A DNA stretch of 43,613 nt, taken from Bdellovibrionales bacterium (lineage in GTDB: Bacteria > Bdellovibrionota > Bacteriovoracia > Bacteriovoracales > Bacteriovoracaceae). Of this stretch, positions 1 through 8,115 are shown in pieces (the stretch's first letter is position 1; the number at the start of each line of letters is the position of its first letter). The notes under the pieces are model-generated. The model worked only from the letters and a program-made list of their open reading frames with translations, did no database searches and was not told the origin of the DNA. Where the stretch lies: positions 1 through 43,613 of the forward strand of contig DAOWEO010000039.1 in NCBI GenBank assembly GCA_030638415.1. The letters are read 5' to 3'. The position numbers and the translations under genes are program-made.

Positions 1-1
1 T

Positions 2-1900
2 AAATTCAAAGTTAAGCAAAAATCAACAGTTCAATCTCATTGTAAAGATATTAAAATGTCCTCTATTAATTTTTGTATTCCATGCGAAAGTATTGACCAT
101 AAGAATGCTCCGGCAGAAGACCTTGCAATGAGTATTTTTTCATATGGAGAATCTTCCCCTCTTTACCATACTCTGGTAACTCAAAAGAGCTTGGCCAACA
201 GTGGCGTTGGATCAACCATGTTTTTTAATGAAGGTGGTTTTCATAGCTTACGCATTACTACTCCCCCAGAAAAGATTAAAACAATTTTTAACCAGCTAAC
301 AATTTTAATTAAAAAGACTCTAAAAGATGGTTTAAAAGTTGAAGATCTAGAAAAGATTAAAAACCAGTTTATTGCAGGAAAAATCTACGAACAAGAATCT
401 CTTGAGTACCGTGCATTCTCGCTTGGCAGTAGCTATGCAGGACATGGGGATATTAATAAAGAGGATGAGTATATTGAACGCATAAATAATATTACCATTG
501 CCGATGTGAATAGTGCCTTTAGAAGAATTTTCGCTTACAACCAACACATTATTATGCAACTACCTGAAGGTTCAAAAAAAGAGCTGATCCATCAAGCCGC
601 TGAAAAGTTTCAATCCAGTATGCCAAAAATGTTAGGTGTTAAAGAGAAAAAGACCGCAAGTATAAAAAGTAAAGTTGATCCACAAGTTCAACTCGTTCAG
701 CTTAAACCGGGAATCAAACTGTTATATCGACATAATCCTCTTACACCTACATTTGCTTTTCATGCATATCTAAAGGGTGGACTAAGTAGTGAAACAACTA
801 AAAACAATGGGATTTTTGGACTTATATCCAATCTTCTAACCAAAGGAAACCGCGAGACAGATCTATTTGATCTAAAACTTTCACTCGAAAATATGTCTGC
901 CTCATTTAGTAATTTCACAGGAAAAAATGCGTATGGCCTTACCATGCACGGTCTAAGTAAAGATTTTGATAAGCTAAATAACCATTTTTTTAATTCACTA
1001 CTCGGTCCTCAATTTGATAAGCAGCGCGCCGAACATGAAAAAGAGATGTCCCTGCGTGCACTTCTTAGCCGTGAATCTGATCCGACTTCAATGTGTTTTG
1101 AAGAAGTTTCCCAGATCATGTTTCCTAACCATCCATATCGATTAAATACATTAGGTACCGTTAAGTCACTAGGTGATATTAATATCAAACAGATCCAAGC
1201 AATGCACCAAAAACAACTTGGTAATTCACCACTACTATTTACCTATTGTGGTGATGCAACTCTAGATGAAGTAATGGAAAAAATTGCACCTTTTTTAAAG
1301 GAGCTCAAAGCAAGAAAAGATAAGCCCACTCCTATAAATATTCCAACTAAGATCTTTGGAACAAGAGAACATTTAGAATTTGATCGTGAACAGACACAAA
1401 TTTTTATTGGAGTTCCAACTTTCCCACTAGTTGATAACAGCAATACAATTTTAAAGCTTTTAACAACCTATCTATCAGGACAAAGCTCGGAGCTCTTCGT
1501 TGATGTTAGGGACAAAAAAGGACTATGCTACAGTGTTCAGCCAGTTCACTTTAAGGCCTTAGAAGCCGGCTATTGGGGAATCTACATGGCATCAGGTTTT
1601 GATAAAGTAGAGGCGGCCAAAGAGGCAATCTTACAAATTCTTGATAGAATTGCCCATAAAGGACTTCCACAAAAAGAGTTTGAACGAATTAAAAAGATGA
1701 TCAAAGGACAGGAGCAAATTAATATTCAAACCAATGAAGACTATGCCAATGTCTACTCTATTCCAGTACTGCACTCTATGGGACTTGATTGGCACTACGA
1801 TATTTTAAAAGATATAGATAAGCTCACTTACGTTCAATTTAAAAAAGGGCTAAATCTACTATTAGATCAAGAGTGGAATATAATTACAGCGGGTAGATAA
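2..1900 (+). CDS. M16 family zinc peptidase, 5'-truncated by window edge
   Basis: The frame is open from the first full codon at position 2, so the ATG at 56 is probably internal and the gene starts outside the window. About 633 residues are visible. They match the second domain of an M16 (insulinase/pitrilysin) half, followed by a complete second half from about residue 215 (LVQLKPGIKLLYRHNP). The late segment around FVDVRDKKGLCYSVQP is typical of M16 C-terminal domains. The inverse zinc motif HxxEH is not in the visible part. In the second half its place is taken by GIFGLISNLLTKGN, which lacks the zinc ligands, as expected for the inactive half of a two-half M16 enzyme. Catalytic ability therefore depends on the unseen N-terminus. 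It probably degrades peptides in the periplasm or outside the cell. Family is confident; substrate is unknown. Confidence 0.85.
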   Translation, partial: KFKVKQKSTVQSHCKDIKMSSINFCIPCESIDHKNAPAEDLAMSIFSYGESSPLYHTLVTQKSLANSGVGSTMFFNEGGFHSLRITTPPEKIKTIFNQLTILIKKTLKDGLKVEDLEKIKNQFIAGKIYEQESLEYRAFSLGSSYAGHGDINKEDEYIERINNITIADVNSAFRRIFAYNQHIIMQLPEGSKKELIHQAAEKFQSSMPKMLGVKEKKTASIKSKVDPQVQLVQLKPGIKLLYRHNPLTPTFAFHAYLKGGLSSETTKNNGIFGLISNLLTKGNRETDLFDLKLSLENMSASFSNFTGKNAYGLTMHGLSKDFDKLNNHFFNSLLGPQFDKQRAEHEKEMSLRALLSRESDPTSMCFEEVSQIMFPNHPYRLNTLGTVKSLGDINIKQIQAMHQKQLGNSPLLFTYCGDATLDEVMEKIAPFLKELKARKDKPTPINIPTKIFGTREHLEFDREQTQIFIGVPTFPLVDNSNTILKLLTTYLSGQSSELFVDVRDKKGLCYSVQPVHFKALEAGYWGIYMASGFDKVEAAKEAILQILDRIAHKGLPQKEFERIKKMIKGQEQINIQTNEDYANVYSIPVLHSMGLDWHYDILKDIDKLTYVQFKKGLNLLLDQEWNIITAGR

Positions 1901-1909
1901 GTCTACCCG
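1890..1909. terminator. Shared hairpin at a convergent gene junction
   Basis: A perfect 8-bp stem (CGGGTAGA with TCTACCCG) closes on the 4-nt loop TAAG. The TAA stop of the M16 gene begins in the loop, and the opposing gene's TAG stop lies in the right arm. Only short T-tracts follow (ATTTT on the plus strand), so termination strength is uncertain. It could instead protect 3' ends. Confidence 0.5.
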
Positions 1910-2427
1910 GATTTTAAAGCGGTAGAGCGGAGTAAAAAACTAGAATCATCTTGTTTAAAAGATTCTGACAAAATAGTTAGTAGTTGGGCCAGCTGATAAA
2001 AGAGCTGTGATAAGTTGGCATAAAAATCTTTTTGATCTAGATATTCAGGCACAAAATTATTAAGTTTTTTATAAGCAACAGTACCGATATCGTAATAATA
2101 TTTAGGACTCACTATTTTATTTTCAATCGCTGAAGGAAAAAATCCACAAAGCATTAGAGCTGTATCTGCGACATCTCGAATATCAGTAACTTTGCGCCTA
2201 TTTTTCTTACTATCTGTTTCTAACAGCTTCATACCTAAAACTTTATTTTGTATTTTGCCATCCACTATTTCAAAAAAGTTTTCACAAAGTGCATAACGAT
2301 CTAACAACCTGCTAGCATAGAAAATTACGTCAGCGCTCATAGGAACTGATAGTTGACGGTTAAATTTACTCAAATGGTCAAAGAAAAATGACTGCAAGCT
2401 TGCTTCTAAAACTAAATCTCCTGAAAT
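1903..2427 (-). CDS. Conserved protein of unknown function, probable ATT start
   Basis: A soluble protein of about 174 residues with no signal peptide or membrane segment. Landmarks are ASLQSFFFDHLSKFN near the start, VLGMKLLE, a central DIRDVADTALMLCGFFPSA and YYYDIGTVAYKKLN. They resemble an unnamed conserved proteobacterial family with a GFFP motif, recalled rather than searched. The first conventional start is TTG at 2397, which has no Shine-Dalgarno and would cut the amphipathic N-terminus. The frame continues upstream, and a perfect AGGAGG (2433-2438) sits 5 nt before an in-frame ATT at 2425-2427. I therefore prefer ATT, a rare start known from infC and pcnB. It lies downstream of lgt on the same strand with about 100 bp between and converges on the M16 gene. 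Function is not assignable. Confidence 0.6.
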   Translation of the reverse strand: MSGDLVLEASLQSFFFDHLSKFNRQLSVPMSADVIFYASRLLDRYALCENFFEIVDGKIQNKVLGMKLLETDSKKNRRKVTDIRDVADTALMLCGFFPSAIENKIVSPKYYYDIGTVAYKKLNNFVPEYLDQKDFYANLSQLFYQLAQLLTILSESFKQDDSSFLLRSTALKSG

Positions 2428-2432
2428 AGCTG

Positions 2433-2438
2433 CCTCCT
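2433..2438 (-). promoter_or_regulatory. Perfect Shine-Dalgarno deciding an ATT start
   Basis: On the minus strand AGGAGG is followed by five bases and then ATT in frame with the downstream gene. No ATG, GTG or TTG lies at a usable distance. A second, weaker AGGAG (2418-2422) also has no standard start 5-9 nt after it. Confidence 0.55.
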
Positions 2439-2524
2439 GAAAAAGCCACAGGGAGTATAAGTTCCCTTACTTTATAGTATAGCTGATAAAAGTAGTGCAG
2501 TTAAAGAGGGTATCTTTTGCCAAA

Positions 2525-3259
2525 TTATGCCTGCTTTCGCTGCCTGAGCCAAAATAGCACCGCAAGAAAAACTAATATTAGAGAAATTATTTGTGAAGTA
2601 GAAAATACTCCCCAGATACCTCGTAGCTTATCTCCACGAATAAATTCTAATAAAAAGCGAATCACAGAATAACTTAGAACGTATGTTAAAATGACTGCTG
2701 TAGGTTTTTTACGACTTCGTACCATCTTCCACAGCACAACTCCTAAAAGAGCTAAAGATACTGCTTCATATAGCTGTACTGGGTAACGAAAACTATTATG
2801 TAAAAATATGTGATCCCAGTTAGTACTATGACTGCCGTAACAACACCCTGCTAAAAAACATCCGATACGCCCAACACTATGGCCAAATGCAATTCCTGGA
2901 ATAAAAAGTGTTACATCACTAAGCTCAAACCACTTTTTTCTAAGCCCAATAAGAACATGTCCAAGTGCGAAAAGTAGTCCTCCATAAAATACAAAACCAC
3001 CACCGAGCCAAAAGCTACTCATGCCGGCCCATTGTCCAACAGGATGACTTCCCAAATTGGTAAGTAAAAAAAGTACCTTTGCCCCAACCCATGCACTAAT
3101 AACAGCTGGCCACCAAAGCAAAAAAAAAGTTTTACTGTTTTTTTTAAATATATGAAAAAGATAAAAGCTAATATAATAACCGACTCCCAAGGCTAATCCT
3201 AAAAACATTGGATAAGCGTAGAGAGTCAAAAAAGAGCTATTATATAAAACAGGGTACAT
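2525..3259 (-). CDS. lgt: Prolipoprotein diacylglyceryl transferase
   Basis: Lgt transfers diacylglyceryl from phosphatidylglycerol to the lipobox cysteine, the first step of lipoprotein maturation in the inner membrane. At 244 residues it is shorter than E. coli Lgt (about 290). It is polytopic, with a signature HSVGRIGCFLAGCCYG at residues 127-142 and the later FRYPVQLYEA and GDKLRGIWGVFSTSQ segments. R131 matches the essential Arg of the Lgt signature. The Asn of GRIGNF is Cys134 here, the GRIGCF..GCCYG variant seen in one branch of the family. The start overlaps the lspA stop by one base (TAATG), which indicates translational coupling. Finding lgt directly after lspA supports the call. 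Confidence 0.9.
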   Translation of the reverse strand: MYPVLYNSSFLTLYAYPMFLGLALGVGYYISFYLFHIFKKNSKTFFLLWWPAVISAWVGAKVLFLLTNLGSHPVGQWAGMSSFWLGGGFVFYGGLLFALGHVLIGLRKKWFELSDVTLFIPGIAFGHSVGRIGCFLAGCCYGSHSTNWDHIFLHNSFRYPVQLYEAVSLALLGVVLWKMVRSRKKPTAVILTYVLSYSVIRFLLEFIRGDKLRGIWGVFSTSQIISLILVFLAVLFWLRQRKQA

Positions 3260-3777
3260 TAGTCACTGAGACTAATGGTCTCATCCTTTTTTTTCATCTG
3301 TAAAAAAAGATCTATAATGATAAGTCCTGCTGCAATTGAGATACAACTATCAGCGACGTTGAATGCTGGAAAGTGAGATCCACCCATATGGAAATCTAAA
3401 AAATCTACCACGTAGTCCAACCTAAAGCGGTCAATCAAATTTCCGACAGCACCTGCAAAAATAAGAGCATAGGCAACGGCTAACAATCTATTTACCCCTA
3501 CTGATTTTCCAAGTAACCAAAGTAACCAGACACAAGCTATTACTGGAACTAAAAGAAATAGAGGTTTCCTTATGGCATCACTAGCATGGGCCAGAAAACC
3601 AAAAGCAGCACCGGGATTTCTAACATAAGTAATGTTAAACAGCCCATCAATCACAGGAATACTTTCACCTAGCTCAAAGCCAAATGTTCCAGTGATAAGA
3701 TACTTAGTATATTGATCCAAAATAATTAGAAATATTATTGAAACTAAATACGGTATTGTCTTTTTAAATAAGCTCAT
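3259..3777 (-). CDS. lspA: Lipoprotein signal peptidase (signal peptidase II)
   Basis: LspA removes the signal peptide from diacylglyceryl-modified prolipoproteins in the inner membrane. The 172 residues have four hydrophobic segments. Both catalytic aspartates are visible: D116 in GNLIDR, followed by VVDF, and D143 in FNVADS. The NPGAAFG loop at 54-60 is also typical. Its ATG overlaps the stop of the sigma-54 regulator gene by one base, and its stop overlaps the lgt start in the same way. It is therefore the fourth gene of a tightly coupled operon. Nothing in the sequence is unusual for the enzyme. Confidence 0.95.
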   Translation of the reverse strand: MSLFKKTIPYLVSIIFLIILDQYTKYLITGTFGFELGESIPVIDGLFNITYVRNPGAAFGFLAHASDAIRKPLFLLVPVIACVWLLWLLGKSVGVNRLLAVAYALIFAGAVGNLIDRFRLDYVVDFLDFHMGGSHFPAFNVADSCISIAAGLIIIDLFLQMKKKDETISLSD

Positions 3778-5267
3778 TAATAAAATTCCTTCGGATTAAT
3801 TTCATACTTTTCAATCTTACGCAGCAATGTTTTTTTAGGAATATTTGCTTTTAATGCAGTCTGATTAATCTTACCTTTATTATATTTTAGTGCCTGCACA
3901 ATAAATGATTTTTCGAACTGATCTTTGGCTTCTTGAAAATCTAACTTAATCTCACCCTCACTGCCAATAGTAGCAAAGGTAAATTGGTAATCACTATTGT
4001 CCGCTCTTTTTTCATCTAATATAGAATCCTTAATAGCATCCATCGAGATCATTGCCTCTTCACTATTATTATTTCCAGAAGTATGCTCGTTATCACCAGA
4101 GTGAACTGCAGCAGGAAGAGAGCCCAGAGTAATATAATCACTAGACTCAATAATAAATGCATGCTCAATTACATTTCGTAGCTCACGAATATTACCCGGC
4201 CATCCATAATCAGTTAAAATACTTTTAACTTCTGGAGTTAACCCTTTTATTTCTAGGCTATGTAAATTATTAAAATAATCAATATAGTAGCTAACCAGAT
4301 GAGGAATATCAGAAGTTCTATTACGTAGTGGTGGAAGATATACAGGAAGGACATTCAGTCTATAAAACAGATCTTCTCTAAATGTTCCCTCTTTAATCAT
4401 ATCTTCAAAGGGCTTATGGGAAGCAGCAATAATACGTGCATCAAAAGTAATAACCCGGTTAGACCCTACTGGTGTAAACTGTCTCTCCTGTAGAACTCTT
4501 AATAGCTTGACCTGCATTGTCGCTGAAACATCACCAATTTCATCTAAAAATAGAGTTCCACCATCAGCATATTGAAATTTACCAATTTTACGTTCTGACG
4601 CTCCAGTAAATGCACCTTTTTCATGTCCAAAAAGTTCTGATTCAATCAAATTTTCAGGAATAGCAGCGCAGTTAATAGTAACAAATTTATCATCTTTTCT
4701 AGGACCATTATAGTGAATGGCCTTGGCCACAAGTTCTTTACCTGTTCCAGATTCCCCCCTGATAAGGACGGGAGTAGGAACTTGAGCAAGTTTTGCAATA
4801 ATGCTAAAAACTTTTTGCATAACATCAGACTCACCAACAAATTGATCATCTTTCCCACCACCTAAAGATAGTGATGGAGCTGAAAATGCCATAGTCTGGA
4901 TTAAAGAACGAGCTTTTAATGCTCTTTTAATAAGCGCAACTAAATTATCGGAACTAATTGGTTTCTCCAAATAGTTGTAGGCTCCTTCTTTCACCGCAGC
5001 AACAGCGTCTTGCACATTTGAAAAAGCAGTTAAAATTAGAACGATCAGAGAAGGATCGTGCTTTTTCATCTCCACAAGTGCTTCAATACCATTCATCTCA
5101 GGCATATTCACATCCATTACGATGAGATCATACTTTTCTTTATGAACAGCTGAAAGTGCCAGCTTACCATTGTCAGCTGTATCAACAATAAAATTGTGAA
5201 ACTCTAAAGCCGACTTAACTGACTCTTGTAAAATCTTGTCATCATCAACAACTAATACTCTATGCAT
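3777..5267 (-). CDS. NtrC-type sigma-54-dependent response regulator
   Basis: The 496 residues form three domains. A receiver domain (about 1-120) has acidic residues D8-D10 and phosphoacceptor D52 in VMDVNMP. An AAA+ domain (about 140-370) has Walker A GESGTGKE, the sigma-54 contact loop GAFTGA, Walker B GGTLFLDEIGD and an arginine-finger region (LFYRLNVLPV). A Fis-type helix-turn-helix (about 455-496) follows a low-complexity linker. All elements needed for sigma-54 activation are present, so it should be functional. The partner is almost certainly the CHASE2 kinase, whose gene ends 8 bp upstream. Targets are unknown. A sigma-54 promoter elsewhere in this window (18743-18760) shows that such promoters exist here, but no link is proven. 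Confidence 0.93.
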   Translation of the reverse strand: MHRVLVVDDDKILQESVKSALEFHNFIVDTADNGKLALSAVHKEKYDLIVMDVNMPEMNGIEALVEMKKHDPSLIVLILTAFSNVQDAVAAVKEGAYNYLEKPISSDNLVALIKRALKARSLIQTMAFSAPSLSLGGGKDDQFVGESDVMQKVFSIIAKLAQVPTPVLIRGESGTGKELVAKAIHYNGPRKDDKFVTINCAAIPENLIESELFGHEKGAFTGASERKIGKFQYADGGTLFLDEIGDVSATMQVKLLRVLQERQFTPVGSNRVITFDARIIAASHKPFEDMIKEGTFREDLFYRLNVLPVYLPPLRNRTSDIPHLVSYYIDYFNNLHSLEIKGLTPEVKSILTDYGWPGNIRELRNVIEHAFIIESSDYITLGSLPAAVHSGDNEHTSGNNNSEEAMISMDAIKDSILDEKRADNSDYQFTFATIGSEGEIKLDFQEAKDQFEKSFIVQALKYNKGKINQTALKANIPKKTLLRKIEKYEINPKEFY

Positions 5268-5275
5268 ACTATCTC

Positions 5276-7174
5276 CTAACTATTTCTAAGTTTTATTAAA
5301 AATGTTGTGCCCTCGCCTAATTTAGAATCGACGCTTATCTGTCCATCGTGTAACTCTACAAAATACTTTACTAAGTATAGACCTAGACCACTCCCTTTTA
5401 TAGCATGATTTGCATCATTTTTAATACGATAAAACTTATCAAAAATATGCTCTAAATCACTCTCTTGCATTCCTGCACCATTATCTTTAATTTTAACAAA
5501 TACCCAACTATCATCGTCCCAAGTATTTATCTCAATCTGACTTCCCTCTCCACCATATTTAATGGCATTTTCCACCAAATTAGAAATCACACGAAACAAA
5601 AGTGTAACATCTATTGTTATAGGAAACAGAGGACTAAGCTCTTTTACGATTTTGATATTAGCATTACCTGCTTCAAATTTTAGATTATCTATTACTGATT
5701 CAATAATCTGGTTAATATCCTTAGAGACCTTGTTTAAATTAAGGCTGCTAGACTCCACCTTAGTAAGATCTAAAATAGAGGATATAAATTTGTTCAGCTC
5801 TTTAGTTGCATCAATTATATTATGCAATCCTTGCGTAAGCTCTGGATTTTTACCCTCATTAGTACGCAATAAAATATCCGCCTGCCCTACAATCTTAGCA
5901 ACTGGTGTTTTAATGTCATGGCTCATCAGGGAGATGAAATTTCTCTTAAGACTTTCCACACTTTTTAGTAGGCGAGTCTCCTCTTGGAAAGCATAACTCC
6001 GCTTGTACTCTTCAATCGCCCTAAAGGGCACCAAAATATAATAAGAGATCAAAATCGCAATTAAGATATGCGCCAAATAGAGCCATAGACCAAAAACAAT
6101 AAACAGCAGATAACCAGCTACTAATGCACCGAGTAGTACTCCCAATGTCACAATCATCCCCTTAATAGGGTTAATCCGCGCAAAAGTAACCGAGAGAAAC
6201 CAAGCTAAAATAAGTGCAATAATATAACTAATATTTTTTGGAATCAGATAGACTGTTTTATTTTTTATTAAAGACTCTATCTGATTTGAAATAACATTTA
6301 TTTTGGGAGCTTTAAGCTGCGAATCAAATGGTGACCAAATATAATCTAAACTATTAGTTATATAGTTAGGTCCAATTAGAACAATCTTATTATGAAATAG
6401 GTCTTTGGGAAAATTTCCAGTGACCACCTGATAAAAAGAGATCAGAGGATAGGAAGATTCATTTTCCAGAGGATCTGATGAGTAGCGATAACGTGCTAAA
6501 GTTGAATCACTTTCCGCAGCATAGTAAGAGCCCAAAATAGAAGAGAGGGTCAATGGTTTCTGCCCTTTAAATGAGCGATAAACATTGGCCATCACAAGAC
6601 CAAATGACGATTCCCCACCTTTATCTAATACCAAACGACGTGATACGCGATCCTTAGTAAAAACATTATCATCAGTTGGCATATAGGCAAATGGTTGAGA
6701 AAAATTTTGAAACATTATTTTTTTAGAAACATTTCGCTCATTTCTATGAAACCCACGACTAAATACAACCTGTCGATTATGTTTTTTGGTGAATGCTGAA
6801 AGGTTTTTCTTAACCTGGTATTTCTGCTTAGCATCAAGTGTCGTCCGAGGATTCTCAAAATCAACCAGAAAACCTAGTGCTAAAGGTGAAGTTGGCAGAA
6901 GATTTTTTAACAATCTTGAATAATTAGAATATGAGTAAGGGTATACGTCTCCTAGAAATTGATCACTCTCCTCATCTAACGTTATTAAGACAATATCATC
7001 AGAAGGGGTTTCAATATCGAGCCTAATTCGTAGATCGTATAGCACCCCTTCAAAAGTAGGAAATGCGTATTGAAAGCTTACAATCACAAATAGAGTAATA
7101 AATATAAGTGGTAAAAGAGAGGCAAAAGCATCTTTTTTAGAATCCTGTTTGCTGGCAGCCTGATTACTACTCAT
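5276..7174 (-). CDS. CHASE2-domain sensor histidine kinase
   Basis: A 632-residue membrane kinase. TM1 (about 18-40) is followed by an extracytoplasmic CHASE2 domain (about 45-310, beginning YDLRIRL...DDIVLITLDEES), then three membrane helices between about 315 and 385. The cytoplasmic part has a HisKA helix with phosphoacceptor H419 (SLMSHDIKTP) and a complete HATPase with N-box LVENAIKYGG, G1 DNGAGM and G2 GSGLGLYLVK. The ligand is unknown; CHASE2 usually senses an external or envelope signal. The gene overlaps the end of the preceding peptidase-like gene by 8 bp and is followed after 8 bp by its NtrC-type regulator. lspA and lgt come next, so the signal could be tied to lipoproteins or envelope state; that is inference. 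Confidence 0.92.
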   Translation of the reverse strand: MSSNQAASKQDSKKDAFASLLPLIFITLFVIVSFQYAFPTFEGVLYDLRIRLDIETPSDDIVLITLDEESDQFLGDVYPYSYSNYSRLLKNLLPTSPLALGFLVDFENPRTTLDAKQKYQVKKNLSAFTKKHNRQVVFSRGFHRNERNVSKKIMFQNFSQPFAYMPTDDNVFTKDRVSRRLVLDKGGESSFGLVMANVYRSFKGQKPLTLSSILGSYYAAESDSTLARYRYSSDPLENESSYPLISFYQVVTGNFPKDLFHNKIVLIGPNYITNSLDYIWSPFDSQLKAPKINVISNQIESLIKNKTVYLIPKNISYIIALILAWFLSVTFARINPIKGMIVTLGVLLGALVAGYLLFIVFGLWLYLAHILIAILISYYILVPFRAIEEYKRSYAFQEETRLLKSVESLKRNFISLMSHDIKTPVAKIVGQADILLRTNEGKNPELTQGLHNIIDATKELNKFISSILDLTKVESSSLNLNKVSKDINQIIESVIDNLKFEAGNANIKIVKELSPLFPITIDVTLLFRVISNLVENAIKYGGEGSQIEINTWDDDSWVFVKIKDNGAGMQESDLEHIFDKFYRIKNDANHAIKGSGLGLYLVKYFVELHDGQISVDSKLGEGTTFLIKLRNS

Positions 7175-7964
7175 GAATTAAATCCTGATAATGATATGTA
7201 TTCAGCGCCCTAATATCATAATTAGGAAATAGGGCTATTCCTTGAATGAAGTGATCAAACAGACTCTGATCAAAATAAATATGGTCTATTCCCTCACGTA
7301 AAATATAGAATTTACGCACCATTTGACACTCAGTACTAGCTAATAAGTCTGTATTAAGAAGCGGTAACTGCCTACGTAGCAACACATAAAAGAGGGCCAC
7401 CGGTGAGATGCAAATTGGAATAAAATACTGAAATATCTTTTTAGGTATCACAGCTTCCATACACCAAAAAGGAAGCAGATAAAGTGCAACAAAACACAAT
7501 GCTAACTGCCGCAACCTCAGGTTTCTGTGACATACAATCCGCTTCAATTCATCTCCTAGATCCTCAACTGCAGAACCAACATCGAGATTCGATAAAATCA
7601 GTTTATCAAGCATTACATGTATTTCACGCTTAAAAAAAGAGGTGAACAGAGGAACATTTAGGCAGTGGCTGCGTGCAAAATACAAGTTGACCTTATAAGG
7701 GTAAGTACTTTTAATTTTAGTATACTCCTCCTCGTTTTTACTGGTTGGACGAAACTTCCTAACTTCATTCCAATAAAGAACACTAATTAAGCTCACTTTC
7801 AAAATAATAATAAGAGCAACACCATACACCAACGTAGACCACGCCACTGTCGATAGGGTAATAACATGCCCTAAAAAAGCTAAAACACTAAGAAATATAG
7901 TTAGAGGAAAACCATAAAAAAATAGGATAAATAAAGGAAAAAGAAAAAAAAGCATATAACGCAT
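7167..7964 (-). CDS. Membrane protein resembling an M48/M56 peptidase without HEXXH
   Basis: A polytopic protein of about 265 residues. Three hydrophobic segments lie near the N-terminus, then a cytoplasmic-looking stretch, then two more helices. The middle segment VNLYFARSHCLNVPLFTSFF, then VMLDKL and DELKRIVCHRN, has the layout of M48/M56 (HtpX/BlaR1-like) peptidases, where HExxH follows a similar strand. Here the zinc motif reads DELKR, so both histidines are gone and hydrolysis is unlikely. The frame opens at a TTG at 8018, but I prefer the ATG at 7962-7964 (MRYMLFFLF) because it leads straight into a membrane segment; neither start has a clear Shine-Dalgarno. It is the first gene of the operon with the CHASE2 kinase, and might act as a co-sensor or scaffold. 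The peptidase likeness is moderate. Confidence 0.6.
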   Translation of the reverse strand: MRYMLFFLFPLFILFFYGFPLTIFLSVLAFLGHVITLSTVAWSTLVYGVALIIILKVSLISVLYWNEVRKFRPTSKNEEEYTKIKSTYPYKVNLYFARSHCLNVPLFTSFFKREIHVMLDKLILSNLDVGSAVEDLGDELKRIVCHRNLRLRQLALCFVALYLLPFWCMEAVIPKKIFQYFIPICISPVALFYVLLRRQLPLLNTDLLASTECQMVRKFYILREGIDHIYFDQSLFDHFIQGIALFPNYDIRALNTYHYQDLIHE

Positions 7965-8058
7965 ACCGCCAATGTCAATATTACATGTAACAAACAATGC
8001 ATGGACTTTAATCCACAACCAAGCTATATAACACCACTACATTTTATAGGTAAAAACA

Positions 8059-8087
8059 TTGAAGCACTATCTATTTTGATATATAAG
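8059..8087 (+). promoter_or_regulatory. Candidate sigma-70 promoter for the endonuclease IV-like gene
   Basis: TTGAAG at 8059-8064 and TATAAG at 8082-8087 are separated by 17 bp. A start of transcription near 8094 would leave a short leader carrying AAGGAG (from 8100) before the ATG at 8116. The match is moderate and made by eye. Confidence 0.5.
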
Positions 8088-8115
8088 CTAAAAAAATAAC
8101 AAGGAGCAATCTCAC

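Noticed and set aside
56-58. ATG at 56 as the true start of the M16 gene
   Set aside because: The frame continues without a stop to the window edge, and M16 proteins need the N-terminal catalytic domain that would lie upstream.
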